A stretch of 64,000 nucleotides of DNA from Streptomyces sp. T12 (GTDB taxonomy: Bacteria; Actinomycetota; Actinomycetes; Streptomycetales; Streptomycetaceae), in NCBI RefSeq assembly GCF_028736035.1, contig NZ_CP117866.1:868001-932000 (forward strand). The letters are read 5' to 3'. Below, piece after piece: positions 1 to 8,151 of the stretch. Numbering within the stretch: the stretch's first letter is position 1; each line of letters begins with the position of its first letter. The notes under the pieces are model-generated. The model did not search any database. It had not been told where the DNA came from and worked only from the letters and a program-made list of their open reading frames with translations. Made by a program: the position numbers and the translations under genes.

Positions 1-360
1 GTGACCGCCCAGGTCACGGTCCGCAACCGCGGCCCGGCGTGGGTGGCGTCCCTGGGCGCGGGCGCGCCGGTCGCCGTGGTGCGGTTCCAGGCGCCGGAGG
101 GCACCAAGGTCCTCGACATGGACAACTGCTGGTCGTCGGACCCGGACGATCCGAACCCCTCGACCTACTACTACTGCGGGACGCCCATCTGGCTGCACGA
201 CGGGGCGTCCCACACCTTCGAGATCCCGCTGCAGATCGAGCGGGTGGTACGCGGTGCACGGGTGACCGTCAGCACCGTCAACGACCTGAGCGAGTTGGAG
301 ATCAGGAAGTTCGACCCGAACCTGCGGAACAACAGCGCCGCGATCGTCGTGAACGGCTGA
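1..360 (+). CDS. C-terminal part of a probably secreted protein (partial, cut by window start)
   Basis: The open frame runs from the first base, so the true start lies outside the window; the GTG at base 1 is probably internal. The 119 visible residues begin with a beta-rich stretch (VTVRNRGPAW) of the kind found in DUF11/CARDB-like immunoglobulin folds of surface proteins. They carry two cysteines (in DNCWSS and YYYCGTP) that could form a disulphide, and end NNSAAIVVNG. This fits the extracellular C-terminal domain of a secreted or wall-associated protein, but the enzyme or adhesin it belongs to cannot be named. It ends 33 bp before the convergent threonine aldolase gene. Confidence 0.55.
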   Translation: MTAQVTVRNRGPAWVASLGAGAPVAVVRFQAPEGTKVLDMDNCWSSDPDDPNPSTYYYCGTPIWLHDGASHTFEIPLQIERVVRGARVTVSTVNDLSELEIRKFDPNLRNNSAAIVVNG

Positions 361-392
361 GCAGTGCTGAAGGTGCTGAGGGAGGGGACGGC

Positions 393-1481
393 CTAGCGCG
401 CCATCTCCTCCTTCAGCGCCGCCACGAACGCGTCCACGTCCTCCTCGGTCGTGTCGAAGGCGCACATCCAGCGCACGACGCCCGCCGCCTCGTCCCAGAA
501 GTAGAACCGGAACCGCTTCTGCAGCCGCTCGCTCACGTCGTGCGGCAGCCTGGCGAAGACGCCGTTGGCCTGCACGGGGTAGAGGATCTCGACGCCGTGC
601 ACGGCGCGGACGCCCTCGGCCAGCCGCTGGGCCATCTCGTTGGCGTGGCGGGCGTTGCGCAGCCACAGGTCCTTGGCGAGCAGGGCCTCCAACTGCACCG
701 ACACGAAGCGCATCTTGGAGGCGAGCTGCATGGACAGCTTGCGCAGATGCTTCATGTGGCTGACGGCGTCCTGGTTGAGGACGACGACCGCCTCGCCGAA
801 CAGGGCGCCGTTCTTGGTGCCGCCGAGGGAGAGGATGTCGACGCCGACCGCGTTGGTGAACGTCCGCATGGGGACGTTCAGGGAAGCGGCCGCGTTGGCT
901 ATCCGGGAGCCGTCCAGGTGCACCTTCATGCCGTGCGCGTGGGCGTGGTCGCAGATCGCGCGGATCTCGTCCGGCGTGTAGAGGGTGCCGAGTTCGGTGC
1001 TCTGGGTGATCGAGACGACCTGCGGCATCGCCCGGTGCTCGTCCTCCCAGCCGTACGCCTGCTTGTCGATCAGTTCGGGGGTCAGCTTGCCGTCGGGTGT
1101 GGGCACGGTCAGCAGCTTCAGGCCGCCCATCCGCTCGGGGGCGCCGCCCTCGTCGACGTGGATGTGCGCGCTCTCGGCGCAGATCACCGCGCCCCAGCGG
1201 TCGGTGACCGCCTGGAGCGCGACGACGTTCGCGCCGGTGCCGTTGAACACCGGGAACGCCTCGGCGGTGGCGCCGAAGTGGCTGCGGACGATCCGCTGGA
1301 GGTTCACGGTGTAGTCGTCCTCGCCGTACGCGACCTGGTGCCCGCCGTTGGCCAGGGCCAGGGCGGCGAGCACCTCGGGGTGGGCGCCGGCGTAGTTGTC
1401 ACTGGCGAAACCGCGGACGTCCGGGTCGTGATGGCGACGGGCGTCGGTCTTCGGAGGGTTCACGGCTTCTCGGTCAGCCAC
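393..1481 (-). CDS. low-specificity L-threonine aldolase family PLP enzyme
   Basis: 362-residue fold-type I PLP enzyme of the beta-eliminating lyase/threonine aldolase family. Members split L-threonine, allo-threonine or other beta-hydroxy amino acids into glycine and an aldehyde. Visible family marks are FASDNYAGAHP near the N-terminus, FNGTGANVVAL (cofactor phosphate region), HLDGSRIANA (Asp that contacts the pyridine nitrogen) and SLGGTKNG with the Schiff-base lysine. Length is normal for the family. It is the last gene of a three-gene operon: its first 22 bp overlap the end of the upstream SDR gene. Substrate is not evident; the co-transcribed reductase suggests a beta-hydroxy amino acid or carbonyl pathway, which is inference. 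Confidence 0.85.
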   Translation of the reverse strand: MADREAVNPPKTDARRHHDPDVRGFASDNYAGAHPEVLAALALANGGHQVAYGEDDYTVNLQRIVRSHFGATAEAFPVFNGTGANVVALQAVTDRWGAVICAESAHIHVDEGGAPERMGGLKLLTVPTPDGKLTPELIDKQAYGWEDEHRAMPQVVSITQSTELGTLYTPDEIRAICDHAHAHGMKVHLDGSRIANAAASLNVPMRTFTNAVGVDILSLGGTKNGALFGEAVVVLNQDAVSHMKHLRKLSMQLASKMRFVSVQLEALLAKDLWLRNARHANEMAQRLAEGVRAVHGVEILYPVQANGVFARLPHDVSERLQKRFRFYFWDEAAGVVRWMCAFDTTEEDVDAFVAALKEEMAR

Positions 1482-2248
1482 AGGCGGGTTCCGTTCACTT
1501 CCGGGGCGGGCTTGTCCCAGACGCCGACGACGGCGTCGGCCAGGTCCTTGACGTCCGTGAAGCCCGCGAACTTCGCGTGGGGTCGCTCGGCGCGCATCGC
1601 GTCGTGCACCAGCGCCTTCACCACCAGGATGGCAGCCGCGGACGTCGGCCCCTCCGGGCCCCCGGCCTTGCGGAAGGCGTCGGCCAGCGCGAGCGTCCAG
1701 GCCTCGGCGGCGGCCTTGGCGGCGGCGTACGAGGCGTTGCCCGCGGTCGGCTTCGAGGCGCCGGCGGCGCTGATCAGCACATACCGTCCGCGCTCGCTGC
1801 GCTGGAGGCCCTCGAAGAAGGCCAGCGAGGTGTGCTGCACGGTGCGGATCAGCAGCAGTTCAAGGAAGTCCCAGTCGTCGAGGCTCGTCTTGACGAAGGT
1901 CTCGCTGCCGCGCCAGCCGCCCACCAGGTGGACCAGGCCGTCGACGCGGCCGAAGTCCTTCTCGATCCGGTTGGCCCAGTCGCGGGTCGCCTCCCGGTCG
2001 AGCAGGTCGACCGTGTCACCGACGACGGTGGCACCGCCGTGCGCGTAGCTCGCCGCGTCCACGGCCTCGGCGAGCCGCTCCGGGTCGTTGTCCGAGCCGA
2101 TGACGGTCGCGCCCGCCTCGGCCAGCCGCAGCAGCGCCGCCCGGCCTGCGGGCCCGCCCGCACCCGCCACCGCGATCACCGCACCGCTGAGAGCTCCGTT
2201 CCCCGCCATTTTCTTCGCCTCCTGAGCAGTATTGGTGCGGTCGCTCAC
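1460..2248 (-). CDS. SDR family NAD(P)-dependent oxidoreductase
   Basis: 262-residue short-chain dehydrogenase/reductase. The Rossmann start is AVIAVAGAGGPAGRAAL with a glycine-rich nucleotide loop; YAAAKAAAEAW contains the catalytic Tyr-x3-Lys pair, with ISAAGAS as the active-site serine strand. The GTG start at 2248 overlaps the stop of the DUF6421 gene by 4 nt (GTGA), showing translational coupling; an internal ATG at residue 14 (MAGNG) is an alternative start. It is the middle gene of the DUF6421-SDR-threonine aldolase operon. The substrate is unknown; by family it oxidises or reduces a hydroxyl/carbonyl group. Confidence 0.85.
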   Translation of the reverse strand: MSDRTNTAQEAKKMAGNGALSGAVIAVAGAGGPAGRAALLRLAEAGATVIGSDNDPERLAEAVDAASYAHGGATVVGDTVDLLDREATRDWANRIEKDFGRVDGLVHLVGGWRGSETFVKTSLDDWDFLELLLIRTVQHTSLAFFEGLQRSERGRYVLISAAGASKPTAGNASYAAAKAAAEAWTLALADAFRKAGGPEGPTSAAAILVVKALVHDAMRAERPHAKFAGFTDVKDLADAVVGVWDKPAPEVNGTRLWLTEKP

Positions 2249-3642
2249 GCGGCGACCCGCTCGGCGCCGTCCGCCGTGATGCCCTTGGTGGAGGCGATCA
2301 CGTTCTTCAGCTTCTTGGACAGGGCCTCATAGAACATGCTCAGCGGAAACTCGTCCGGAAGCACGTCATCGACGAGCTTGCGCGGCGGCTGGGTCAGATC
2401 GAGGGCGTCCGGACCCTTGGCCCAGCGGGATCCCGGGTGCGGTGCGAGGTAGGTGGAGACGAGCTCGTAGCCGGCGAACCAGTGGACGAGCTTCGGGCGG
2501 TCGATGCCGTCGCGGTAGAGCTGCTCGATGTCGGCGCACAGCTGGTTGGTGACCTGCGGGGCGCGCTGCCAGTCGATGAACAGCTTGTTGTCGGTCCAGC
2601 GGACGACGTCGTGCTTGTGCAGGTAGGCGAAGAGGAGCTGACCGCCGAGGCCGTCGTAGTTGCGCACCCGCTCGCCGGTGACCGGGAAGCGGAACATGCG
2701 GTCGAACAGCACCGCGTACTGCACGTCACGGGCCTGCGGGACGCCGTCGGCCTGGAGCTTCACGGCCTCCTTGAAGGCGGTGAGGTCGCAGCGCAGCTCT
2801 TCGAGGCCGTACATCCAGAACGGCTGGCGCTGCTTGATCATGAACGGGTCGAACGGCAGGTCGCCGTGGCTGTGGGTGCGGTCGTGGACCATGTCCCACA
2901 GCACGAATGCCTCTTCGCAGCGCCTCTGGTCGTGGACCATCGCGGCGATGTCCTCGGGCAGCTCCAGGCCCAGGATGTCGACGGCGGCGTCGGTGACGCG
3001 GCGGAAGCGGGCGGCCTCGCGGTCGCAGAAGATGCCGCCCCAGCTGAACCGCTCGGGCGCTTCACGCACGGCGATGGTCTCCGGGAACAGGACCGCGGAG
3101 TTGGTGTCGTAGCCGGCCGTGAAGTCCTCGAACTTGATGCCGCAGAACAGCGGGTTGTCGTAGCGGGTGCGCTCCAGCTCGGCCAGCCAGTCCGGCCAGA
3201 CCATGCGCAGCACGACCGCCTCGAGGTTGCGGTCGGGGTTGCCGTTCTGCGTGTACATCGGGAAGACGACCAGGTGCTGCAGGCCGTCCGCGCGGTTCGC
3301 GGCGGGCTGGAAGGCCAGCAGCGAGTCGAGGAAGTCCGGCACCTCGAAGCCGCCTTCGGCCCAGCGACTCAGGTCCTTCACCAGGGCCTGGTGGTACACG
3401 GCGTCGTGCGGCAGCAGCGGGGAGAGCTCCTCGACGGCGTCCACGACACGCCGTACGGCGGCCTCGGTGTCCGCGCGCCCGGGTGCACCCTCGGCCTCGA
3501 AGTCGATCGCCCCGTCCTTGGACTGCCATGGCCGGATCCGTTCCACGGCATCCTTGAGCACCGGCCACGCCGGGTGCTCCACCACCCTGGTCGCGGGAGG
3601 AACCTGGTCCCCCGAAGCCGCCTGCACAAGAATTTCCGTCAT
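2245..3642 (-). CDS. DUF6421 family protein
   Basis: 465-residue protein matching the actinobacterial family I know as DUF6421; no function is established. There is no signal peptide or membrane segment, so it should be cytosolic. A striking conserved-looking block lies at residues 253-286: a histidine cluster HDRTHSHG followed 21-24 residues later by EELRCDL. This order (H-x3-H, then E-E-x-R-x-D-L) resembles the metal site of M49-like zinc enzymes, but the first motif lacks the usual HExxH glutamate, so metal binding is only inference. It is the first gene of the operon with the SDR (4-nt overlap) and threonine aldolase. The ATG at 3642 is preceded by GGAGG. Confidence 0.7.
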   Translation of the reverse strand: MTEILVQAASGDQVPPATRVVEHPAWPVLKDAVERIRPWQSKDGAIDFEAEGAPGRADTEAAVRRVVDAVEELSPLLPHDAVYHQALVKDLSRWAEGGFEVPDFLDSLLAFQPAANRADGLQHLVVFPMYTQNGNPDRNLEAVVLRMVWPDWLAELERTRYDNPLFCGIKFEDFTAGYDTNSAVLFPETIAVREAPERFSWGGIFCDREAARFRRVTDAAVDILGLELPEDIAAMVHDQRRCEEAFVLWDMVHDRTHSHGDLPFDPFMIKQRQPFWMYGLEELRCDLTAFKEAVKLQADGVPQARDVQYAVLFDRMFRFPVTGERVRNYDGLGGQLLFAYLHKHDVVRWTDNKLFIDWQRAPQVTNQLCADIEQLYRDGIDRPKLVHWFAGYELVSTYLAPHPGSRWAKGPDALDLTQPPRKLVDDVLPDEFPLSMFYEALSKKLKNVIASTKGITADGAERVAA

Positions 3643-3658
3643 GTCCCATCCTCCACGG

Positions 3659-3700
3659 GAGAACCTCGCGTAAGGAGACCGTATACATACGAGGTTTCTC
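3659..3700 (-). promoter_or_regulatory. inverted repeats in the DUF6421 operon leader (candidate operator)
   Basis: Two nested symmetric elements lie 17-58 bp upstream of the DUF6421 start. The outer arms are GAGAACCTCG (3659-3668) and CGAGGTTTCTC (3690-3700), complementary with one extra T. The inner element is CGTAT-AC-ATACG (3680-3691), a perfect 5-bp inverted repeat. On the minus strand a TTGCTG and a TATACG-like hexamer lie about 16 bp apart, so the repeats would overlap the promoter. No regulator gene is adjacent. Confidence 0.4.
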
Positions 3701-3920
3701 CCAGCAAGAGGAGCCTCCGGAAATTATCCTGCGCACCCCCATGGTCACCGCATTTTTTCCTGTCGGCCATCAAGACGGCGCATACTCCGGCCGTGCGTGG
3801 GCATACGGCAGTCCGGTCGGCGCAGGCCCGTGCCGGGCCGGTCAATCCCCGCGGGACTCGCCCACGCCAGGGTGACGGCCCGGAGGCGTGCCATCCAGAC
3901 ACGCCACGTCCACAGCCGCA

Positions 3921-3942
3921 AACCCCGTGTACACGTGGGGTT
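3921..3942. promoter_or_regulatory. palindrome upstream of the GDPD gene
   Basis: The core CGTGTACACG (3926-3935) is a perfect 10-bp palindrome. It is flanked by AACCCC (3921-3926) and GGGGTT (3937-3942), complementary arms offset by one base. It sits 101 bp upstream of the GDPD start, with TAGGCT (3962-3967) as a possible -10 in between. Apart from this and the DUF6421 leader, the roughly 400 bp between 3643 and 4042 shows no gene. Confidence 0.35.
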
Positions 3943-4042
3943 CATCACGCCCCCGGGCCACTAGGCTGCGGCACTGCCGCGCGAACACTCCGCTCCGGTT
4001 TGCGCGCACGCCGAGCCGCCGTCGACGGAAGCGAGTTGAATC

Positions 4043-4726
4043 TTGAACTTCCTTACCATCGGTCACCGCGGAGTCATGGGTGTCGAACCCGAGAACACCC
4101 TCCGTTCCTTCGTCGCCGCCCAGCAGGCCGGCCTCGACGCCATCGAACTCGATCTCCACCTGAGCAAGGACGGCGCCCTCGTCGTCATGCACGACACCGA
4201 CGTGGACCGCACGACCGACGGCACCGGCCCGATCGCCGACAAGACTCTCGCCGAGCTGCGCGCCCTGGACGCGGGCCGCGGCGAGCGCGTCCCGGTCTTC
4301 GAAGAGGTCCTGGACGCCGTGAAGTCGCCGCTCCAGGCCGAGATCAAGGACGTCGCGGCGGCACGGGCGCTCGCCGAGGTGATGACCGGACGTGACCTTC
4401 TCTCCCGGGTCGAGGTGTCCTCGTTCCACGACGACGCGGTCGCCGAGATCGCCCGCCTGGTGCCGGGGGTACGGACCGCGCTGATCGCCAGCCGCTACGG
4501 CACCGACATCGTGGACCGCGCCGTCGCGGTCGGCGCCGCGACCGTCTGCCTCAACGTCCGCCGGCTCACCCTGGAGGTCGTGGAGCACGCCCGCAAGGCA
4601 AACCTCAGGATCATCGGCTGGGTGGTCAACACCCAGGACCACCTGCGTCTCGTACGGGCCCTCCAACTGGACGGCGCGACTACCGACTACCCGGAGATCA
4701 AACGCACCGGCCGCTTCACGGCGTGA
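4043..4726 (+). CDS. glycerophosphodiester phosphodiesterase (GDPD) family protein
   Basis: 227-residue TIM-barrel phosphodiesterase that by family hydrolyses glycerophosphodiesters to glycerol-3-phosphate and an alcohol. Signature residues are present: GHRG at the N-terminus (first catalytic His), PENTLRSF (metal Glu), IELDLHLSKDG and VVMHDTDVDRTT (second catalytic His). There is no signal peptide, so it is probably cytosolic and scavenges internal or imported deacylated phospholipids. The start is the TTG at 4043: an in-frame stop lies six bases upstream, the protein begins MNFLTIGHRG as the fold requires, and GGAAGCGAG gives a weak ribosome site. It stops 15 bp from the convergent acetyltransferase gene. 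Confidence 0.85.
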   Translation: MNFLTIGHRGVMGVEPENTLRSFVAAQQAGLDAIELDLHLSKDGALVVMHDTDVDRTTDGTGPIADKTLAELRALDAGRGERVPVFEEVLDAVKSPLQAEIKDVAAARALAEVMTGRDLLSRVEVSSFHDDAVAEIARLVPGVRTALIASRYGTDIVDRAVAVGAATVCLNVRRLTLEVVEHARKANLRIIGWVVNTQDHLRLVRALQLDGATTDYPEIKRTGRFTA

Positions 4727-4741
4727 CGAGCCGCATGAACG

Positions 4742-5308
4742 TCACGCCAGCTCCTTGACCAGCAACTCGAACTGCAGGTCGGCGCGCGGTGCGGTGCCGG
4801 AGGGCTCGTCGCCGTACGGGTACGGGGTCATCCGTCCCGTACGGCGGTAGCCGCGCCGCTCGTACCAGGCGATCAGGTCGTTCCGTACGGAGATCACGGT
4901 CATGTGCATCTCGGCCGCGCCCCAGGTCTCGCGGGCGTGCCGCTCCGCCTCCGTGATGATCACCTTGCCGAGGCCGGCGCCCTGGAGTACGGGGCTGACC
5001 GCGAACATCCCGAAGTAGGCGTGGTCGCCGCGGTGTTCGAGCTGGCAGCAGGCGACGACCTGGCCGTCCCGCTCGACCGTCAGCAGTCGGCTGTCGGTGG
5101 CCTTGATGACCGCCAGTACGCCCTCCGGGTCGGTCCGCTTCCCTTCGAGGATGTCCGCCTCCGTCGTCCAGCCGGCCCGGCTGGCGTCCCCGCGGTAGGC
5201 GGACTCGATCAGCGCGACCAGCGTGTCCACGTCGGCCTCGGTGGCGTCGCGGAAGGTGAGTCCGGTGGCGGCGGGCGTCTCGGCGGTTTCCATGGTGCGC
5301 ATCTCCAC
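4742..5308 (-). CDS. GNAT family N-acetyltransferase
   Basis: 188-residue single-domain GNAT enzyme that transfers acetyl from acetyl-CoA to an amine. The acetyl-CoA loop is seen as VLQGAGLGKVIITEAE (Q/R-x-x-G-x-G/A pattern), preceded by the beta-4 strand YFGMFAVSP and followed by NDLIAWYERRGYRRTGRM, the usual alpha-4/beta-7 end. Three possible methionine starts lie close together (MEMRTMETAE); the first is given. It is monocistronic between convergent GDPD and divergent VOC genes. The acceptor is unknown. Confidence 0.8.
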   Translation of the reverse strand: MEMRTMETAETPAATGLTFRDATEADVDTLVALIESAYRGDASRAGWTTEADILEGKRTDPEGVLAVIKATDSRLLTVERDGQVVACCQLEHRGDHAYFGMFAVSPVLQGAGLGKVIITEAERHARETWGAAEMHMTVISVRNDLIAWYERRGYRRTGRMTPYPYGDEPSGTAPRADLQFELLVKELA

Positions 5309-5362
5309 TCTGGGCGCGGCTCGGGCACCGCTGAGCGTAACGCGCGACTAGGCTCCGGCTGC

Positions 5363-5755
5363 ATGGTGCACGTATTGAGCGGACGGACCCTCCTCCACCC
5401 CTCCGACCCCGAGCGCTCCCGTGCCTTCTACGGCGAGCAGTTGGGGCTCGCCGTCTACCGGGAGTTCGGTACGGGCGCCGAGCGCGGCACCGTGTACTTC
5501 CTCGGCGGCGGCTTCCTGGAGGTCTCCGGCCGCTCCGAGGCCCCGCCGTCCCCGGCCGTCCGGCTGTGGCTGCAGGTCGAGGACGTGGCGGCGGCGCACG
5601 ACGAGCTGCGGGGCCAGGGCGTCGAGATCGTGCGGCCTCCGGTGAAGGAGCCGTGGGGGCTGGTCGAGATGTGGATCGCGGATCCGGACGGGACGCGGAT
5701 CGTGCTGGTGGAGGTGCCGGCGGATCATCCGCTGCGGTACCGGCCGGGGATCTGA
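5363..5755 (+). CDS. VOC family protein (single glyoxalase/bleomycin-resistance domain)
   Basis: 130-residue protein with two beta-alpha-beta-beta-beta modules: SDPERSRAFYGEQLGLAVYRE and VEDVAAAHDELRGQGVEIVRPP, ending with PWGLVEMWIADPDGTRIVLVEV. The Glu and His positions fit metal-binding VOC enzymes (glyoxalase I-like, dioxygenase or resistance proteins) but do not settle which. The ATG at 5363 was chosen over upstream in-frame codons because MVHVLSGRTLLHPSD starts the first strand. TAGGCT (5349-5354) ends 8 nt before it and there is no Shine-Dalgarno, so the mRNA is probably leaderless. Confidence 0.75.
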   Translation: MVHVLSGRTLLHPSDPERSRAFYGEQLGLAVYREFGTGAERGTVYFLGGGFLEVSGRSEAPPSPAVRLWLQVEDVAAAHDELRGQGVEIVRPPVKEPWGLVEMWIADPDGTRIVLVEVPADHPLRYRPGI

Positions 5756-5756
5756 C

Positions 5757-6671
5757 TCACTCCGGGCGGTGTTCCCAGCGGCGGTCGGTACGGGTCAGTT
5801 CCCGGAAGCCTGCCGAGGTCAGCTGGTCGATCATCGTGCGGTCGGTCGCCGCCTCGTAGGCGAGCAGGCGCTCGACGCCGCACAGACGCAGCCAGTCGGC
5901 GGCCTGCCCCAGAAGCCGGTGCTCCAGGCCCGCGCCGTACGCCGACGGGTCGATGTGCAGGTTGCCGATGTCGGCGAGGCCGGTGCCCCGGCTGTGGCGT
6001 TCGGGACGGGACAGGGACGTGTCGACCTCGATGAAGCCCAGGGCGCGGCCGTCGGCGTACGCCGTGAGGCGGGTGCCGCACTCCCCCAGCGTGCGGTCGA
6101 CGGTGACGCCCGGCCGCGGTTCGTGGGGCGGCAGGTCGGCCACGCGCGCGATCAGGATCACCTCGGTGTCCCCGAGGTGCCGGAAGCCGGCCCGCTCGTA
6201 GACGGCGCGGATGTGCGGCCAGCTGCGGGGCAGGCCGTAGACGGCCGGGGCGGGGAGCTCGCCGCTCGCGTACCGGGCGCGCACGTTCCAGCGGGCCAGC
6301 CGGGTCAGGCAGGCGCTCATCAGCAGCTCCGCGGCCGCGTCGGAGTCCGGCCGGAAGGAGGCCGGCGGACGGCAGACGAACCAGTCGATCTCGCCGATGT
6401 CCCGGTAGTCCGGGCCGACCTCGTCATCGGCCCGGTAGCGCAGCAGATGGGCGGCGGCCAGGACGTGGTCGCGCTGCTCGGCGACGAGGGTCACGCGCTC
6501 GCTCACCCAGGGGTCGGTGATGAACTCGTCCGGCTGCCGCTCCAGTGCGCTGAGCACCGTGTTCACGGAGACGGAGACGCCGGGGACGACGGCGGCGACG
6601 TGGGTGTTGATCAGTTCGGTGAGCTGGTCGCGGTCGGCGCGACGCAAGGGGCGCACCTCGAGTGCGGGCAT
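5757..6671 (-). CDS. GNAT family N-acetyltransferase, two-domain
   Basis: 304-residue protein. The N-terminal half starts ALEVRPLRRADRDQLTELIN, a typical GNAT opening. An older GNAT core surrounds WNVRARYASGELPAPAVYGLP and VYERAGFRHLGDTEVIL; a second follows at GLADIGNLHIDPSAYGAGLEHRLL and ends TSAGFRELTRTDRR. The start at 6671 (MPALEVRPL) is chosen because GGAGGTC lies 5 nt upstream; the frame stays open for another 59 codons without a comparable site. Its stop overlaps nothing and lies 1 bp after the VOC gene. Function beyond acyl-CoA-dependent acylation cannot be assigned. Confidence 0.75.
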   Translation of the reverse strand: MPALEVRPLRRADRDQLTELINTHVAAVVPGVSVSVNTVLSALERQPDEFITDPWVSERVTLVAEQRDHVLAAAHLLRYRADDEVGPDYRDIGEIDWFVCRPPASFRPDSDAAAELLMSACLTRLARWNVRARYASGELPAPAVYGLPRSWPHIRAVYERAGFRHLGDTEVILIARVADLPPHEPRPGVTVDRTLGECGTRLTAYADGRALGFIEVDTSLSRPERHSRGTGLADIGNLHIDPSAYGAGLEHRLLGQAADWLRLCGVERLLAYEAATDRTMIDQLTSAGFRELTRTDRRWEHRPE

Positions 6672-6834
6672 GCGGGACCTCCGGTCGGAGAACGGTGTCG
6701 GAGGCCGCCATGCGGTGCGGTACGGGATCGAGGGTACGGCGGTGGCGGCGCCCGGCTCCAGGGGTTTCGCCGGATGGCCGGGGTCCGGGGCGGGGCTTAG
6801 CGTGCTGGAGGGGCCTGTCTGCGGAAGGAACGCC

Positions 6835-7599
6835 ATGAAGCTCGACAAGCCGGTGCCCGGCGGGCCCTGCTGGACCGAGCTCGGGACCGACGACCTGGCC
6901 GCGGCGAAGCGGTTCTACGAGGGGTTGTTCGGCTGGCGCGCCGAGACCGACCCCCGCCAGGAGGCGGGCGGCTACACGATCGCGCACCTCGGGGACGCGG
7001 CGGTGGCCGCGCTGACGCCGCTGTACCAGGAGGGGCAGCCGGTGGCGTGGAACGTATCGTTCGCGGTGCCGGACGCGGACGCCGCCGCCGCGCGGGTGAC
7101 GGAGGCCGGCGGCTCGGTGCTGGTCGGTCCGATGGACGTGTTCGACGTGGGCCGCTTCGCGGTCGCCGTGGACCCGACGGGTGCGGCCTTCCAGCTGTGG
7201 CAGGCACGGGCCTTCCCCGGCGCGGGGCTGCTCAGCGCGCCCGGCTCGCTGGGCTGGGTGGAGCTGCTGACCAGGGCGCCCGAGCGGGCCGTGGAGTTCT
7301 ACACGACGGTGTTCGGCTGGAGCGTCAACGCCTCCGAGCACTACACGCAGTGGGGCATCGACGGCGCCGACTTCGGCGGCATGGTGACGATGGACGACAA
7401 GTTCCCGCACGAGGTGCCGGCGCACTGGCTGCCGTACTTCGCCGTGGACGATGTGGACATGACGGCCGCGCACGCCACGGAGGCGGGCGGCACCGTCCTC
7501 ATGGAGCCCACCTCCGTCCCCGACGGACCGCGCATCGCCGTGCTGCGGGACCCGCAGGGGGCGATGTTCGGCGTGTACCGGGCGGCCGACGAGAAGTGA
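6835..7599 (+). CDS. VOC family protein, tandem two-domain
   Basis: 254-residue protein with two complete VOC units. Residues about 8-122 contain CWTELGTDDLAAAKRFYEGL and FAVAVDPTGAAFQLWQ; residues about 135-250 contain VELLTRAPERAVEFYTTV and IAVLRDPQGAMFGVY. The second copy resembles hydroxylase/CFP30B-type proteins of actinobacteria, for which no firm reaction is known. The ATG at 6835 follows GGAAGGAA at good spacing. It runs convergently to the MarR gene with 15 bp between the stops. Confidence 0.8.
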   Translation: MKLDKPVPGGPCWTELGTDDLAAAKRFYEGLFGWRAETDPRQEAGGYTIAHLGDAAVAALTPLYQEGQPVAWNVSFAVPDADAAAARVTEAGGSVLVGPMDVFDVGRFAVAVDPTGAAFQLWQARAFPGAGLLSAPGSLGWVELLTRAPERAVEFYTTVFGWSVNASEHYTQWGIDGADFGGMVTMDDKFPHEVPAHWLPYFAVDDVDMTAAHATEAGGTVLMEPTSVPDGPRIAVLRDPQGAMFGVYRAADEK

Positions 7600-7614
7600 C
7601 GTGCCCCGCTCCGG

Positions 7615-8151
7615 TCAGCCGCGCAGCGCCCCCAGCCGCCCTTCCAGCTGGCCGAGCAACTCGCCGAGCAGAACCGCCAGTTGGCCCTGCCCTTGCGGGT
7701 CGAGACCGGACAGTACGGTCGTCTCGTACGCGAGTTGCTCGGGCAGGATGCCGTCGACGAGGTCCCGGCCCGCGTCCGTGAGACGAACGTGGGCGACGCG
7801 GCGGTCGCGGGTGTCGCCGCGGCGCTCCACCAGGCCGCGTTCGGTCAGCTGCTTGAGGCGTTTGGTGACGGCGGCGCCCGAGGAGAAGGTCTCGCGGGCG
7901 AGTTCACTGGGGGTCAGCTCATGGCCGGTGCGGCGCAGCGCGCCGAGCAGGTCGAACTCGGGGCGGCTGAGGCCGGCCCGGCGCAGCGGAGCGTCCTCGG
8001 CCTGCTGGAGGAGGGCGGCGCAGCGGTTGATGCGGCCGATGATCTCCATGGGGGCGGTGTCGAGGTCGGGGTGGACGGTCTGCCACTGCCGGACCACGGC
8101 GGCCACCGTGTCCTGTCTCGTCCCGGTCGGCCCGCCGTTGGTCGCCGTCAT
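7615..8151 (-). CDS. MarR family transcriptional regulator
   Basis: 178-residue winged-helix regulator. The helix-turn-helix is LTPSELARETFSSGAAVTKRLKQL, and the wing is VERRGDTRDRRVAHVRLTDAG with the conserved DxRxxxVxLT pattern. Its ATG overlaps the stop of the upstream FUSC gene by 4 nt (ATGA), so the regulator is translationally coupled to the exporter it most likely controls. Candidate binding elements lie in front of the FUSC gene (9656-9692). MarR proteins usually repress and are released by phenolic ligands, which suits an aromatic-acid exporter; this is inference. Confidence 0.85.
   Translation of the reverse strand: MTATNGGPTGTRQDTVAAVVRQWQTVHPDLDTAPMEIIGRINRCAALLQQAEDAPLRRAGLSRPEFDLLGALRRTGHELTPSELARETFSSGAAVTKRLKQLTERGLVERRGDTRDRRVAHVRLTDAGRDLVDGILPEQLAYETTVLSGLDPQGQGQLAVLLGELLGQLEGRLGALRG

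Noticed and set aside
39..2048. 669-residue plus-strand frame over the aldolase and SDR genes
   Set aside because: It is the mirror of two well-supported minus-strand genes and has no family features.
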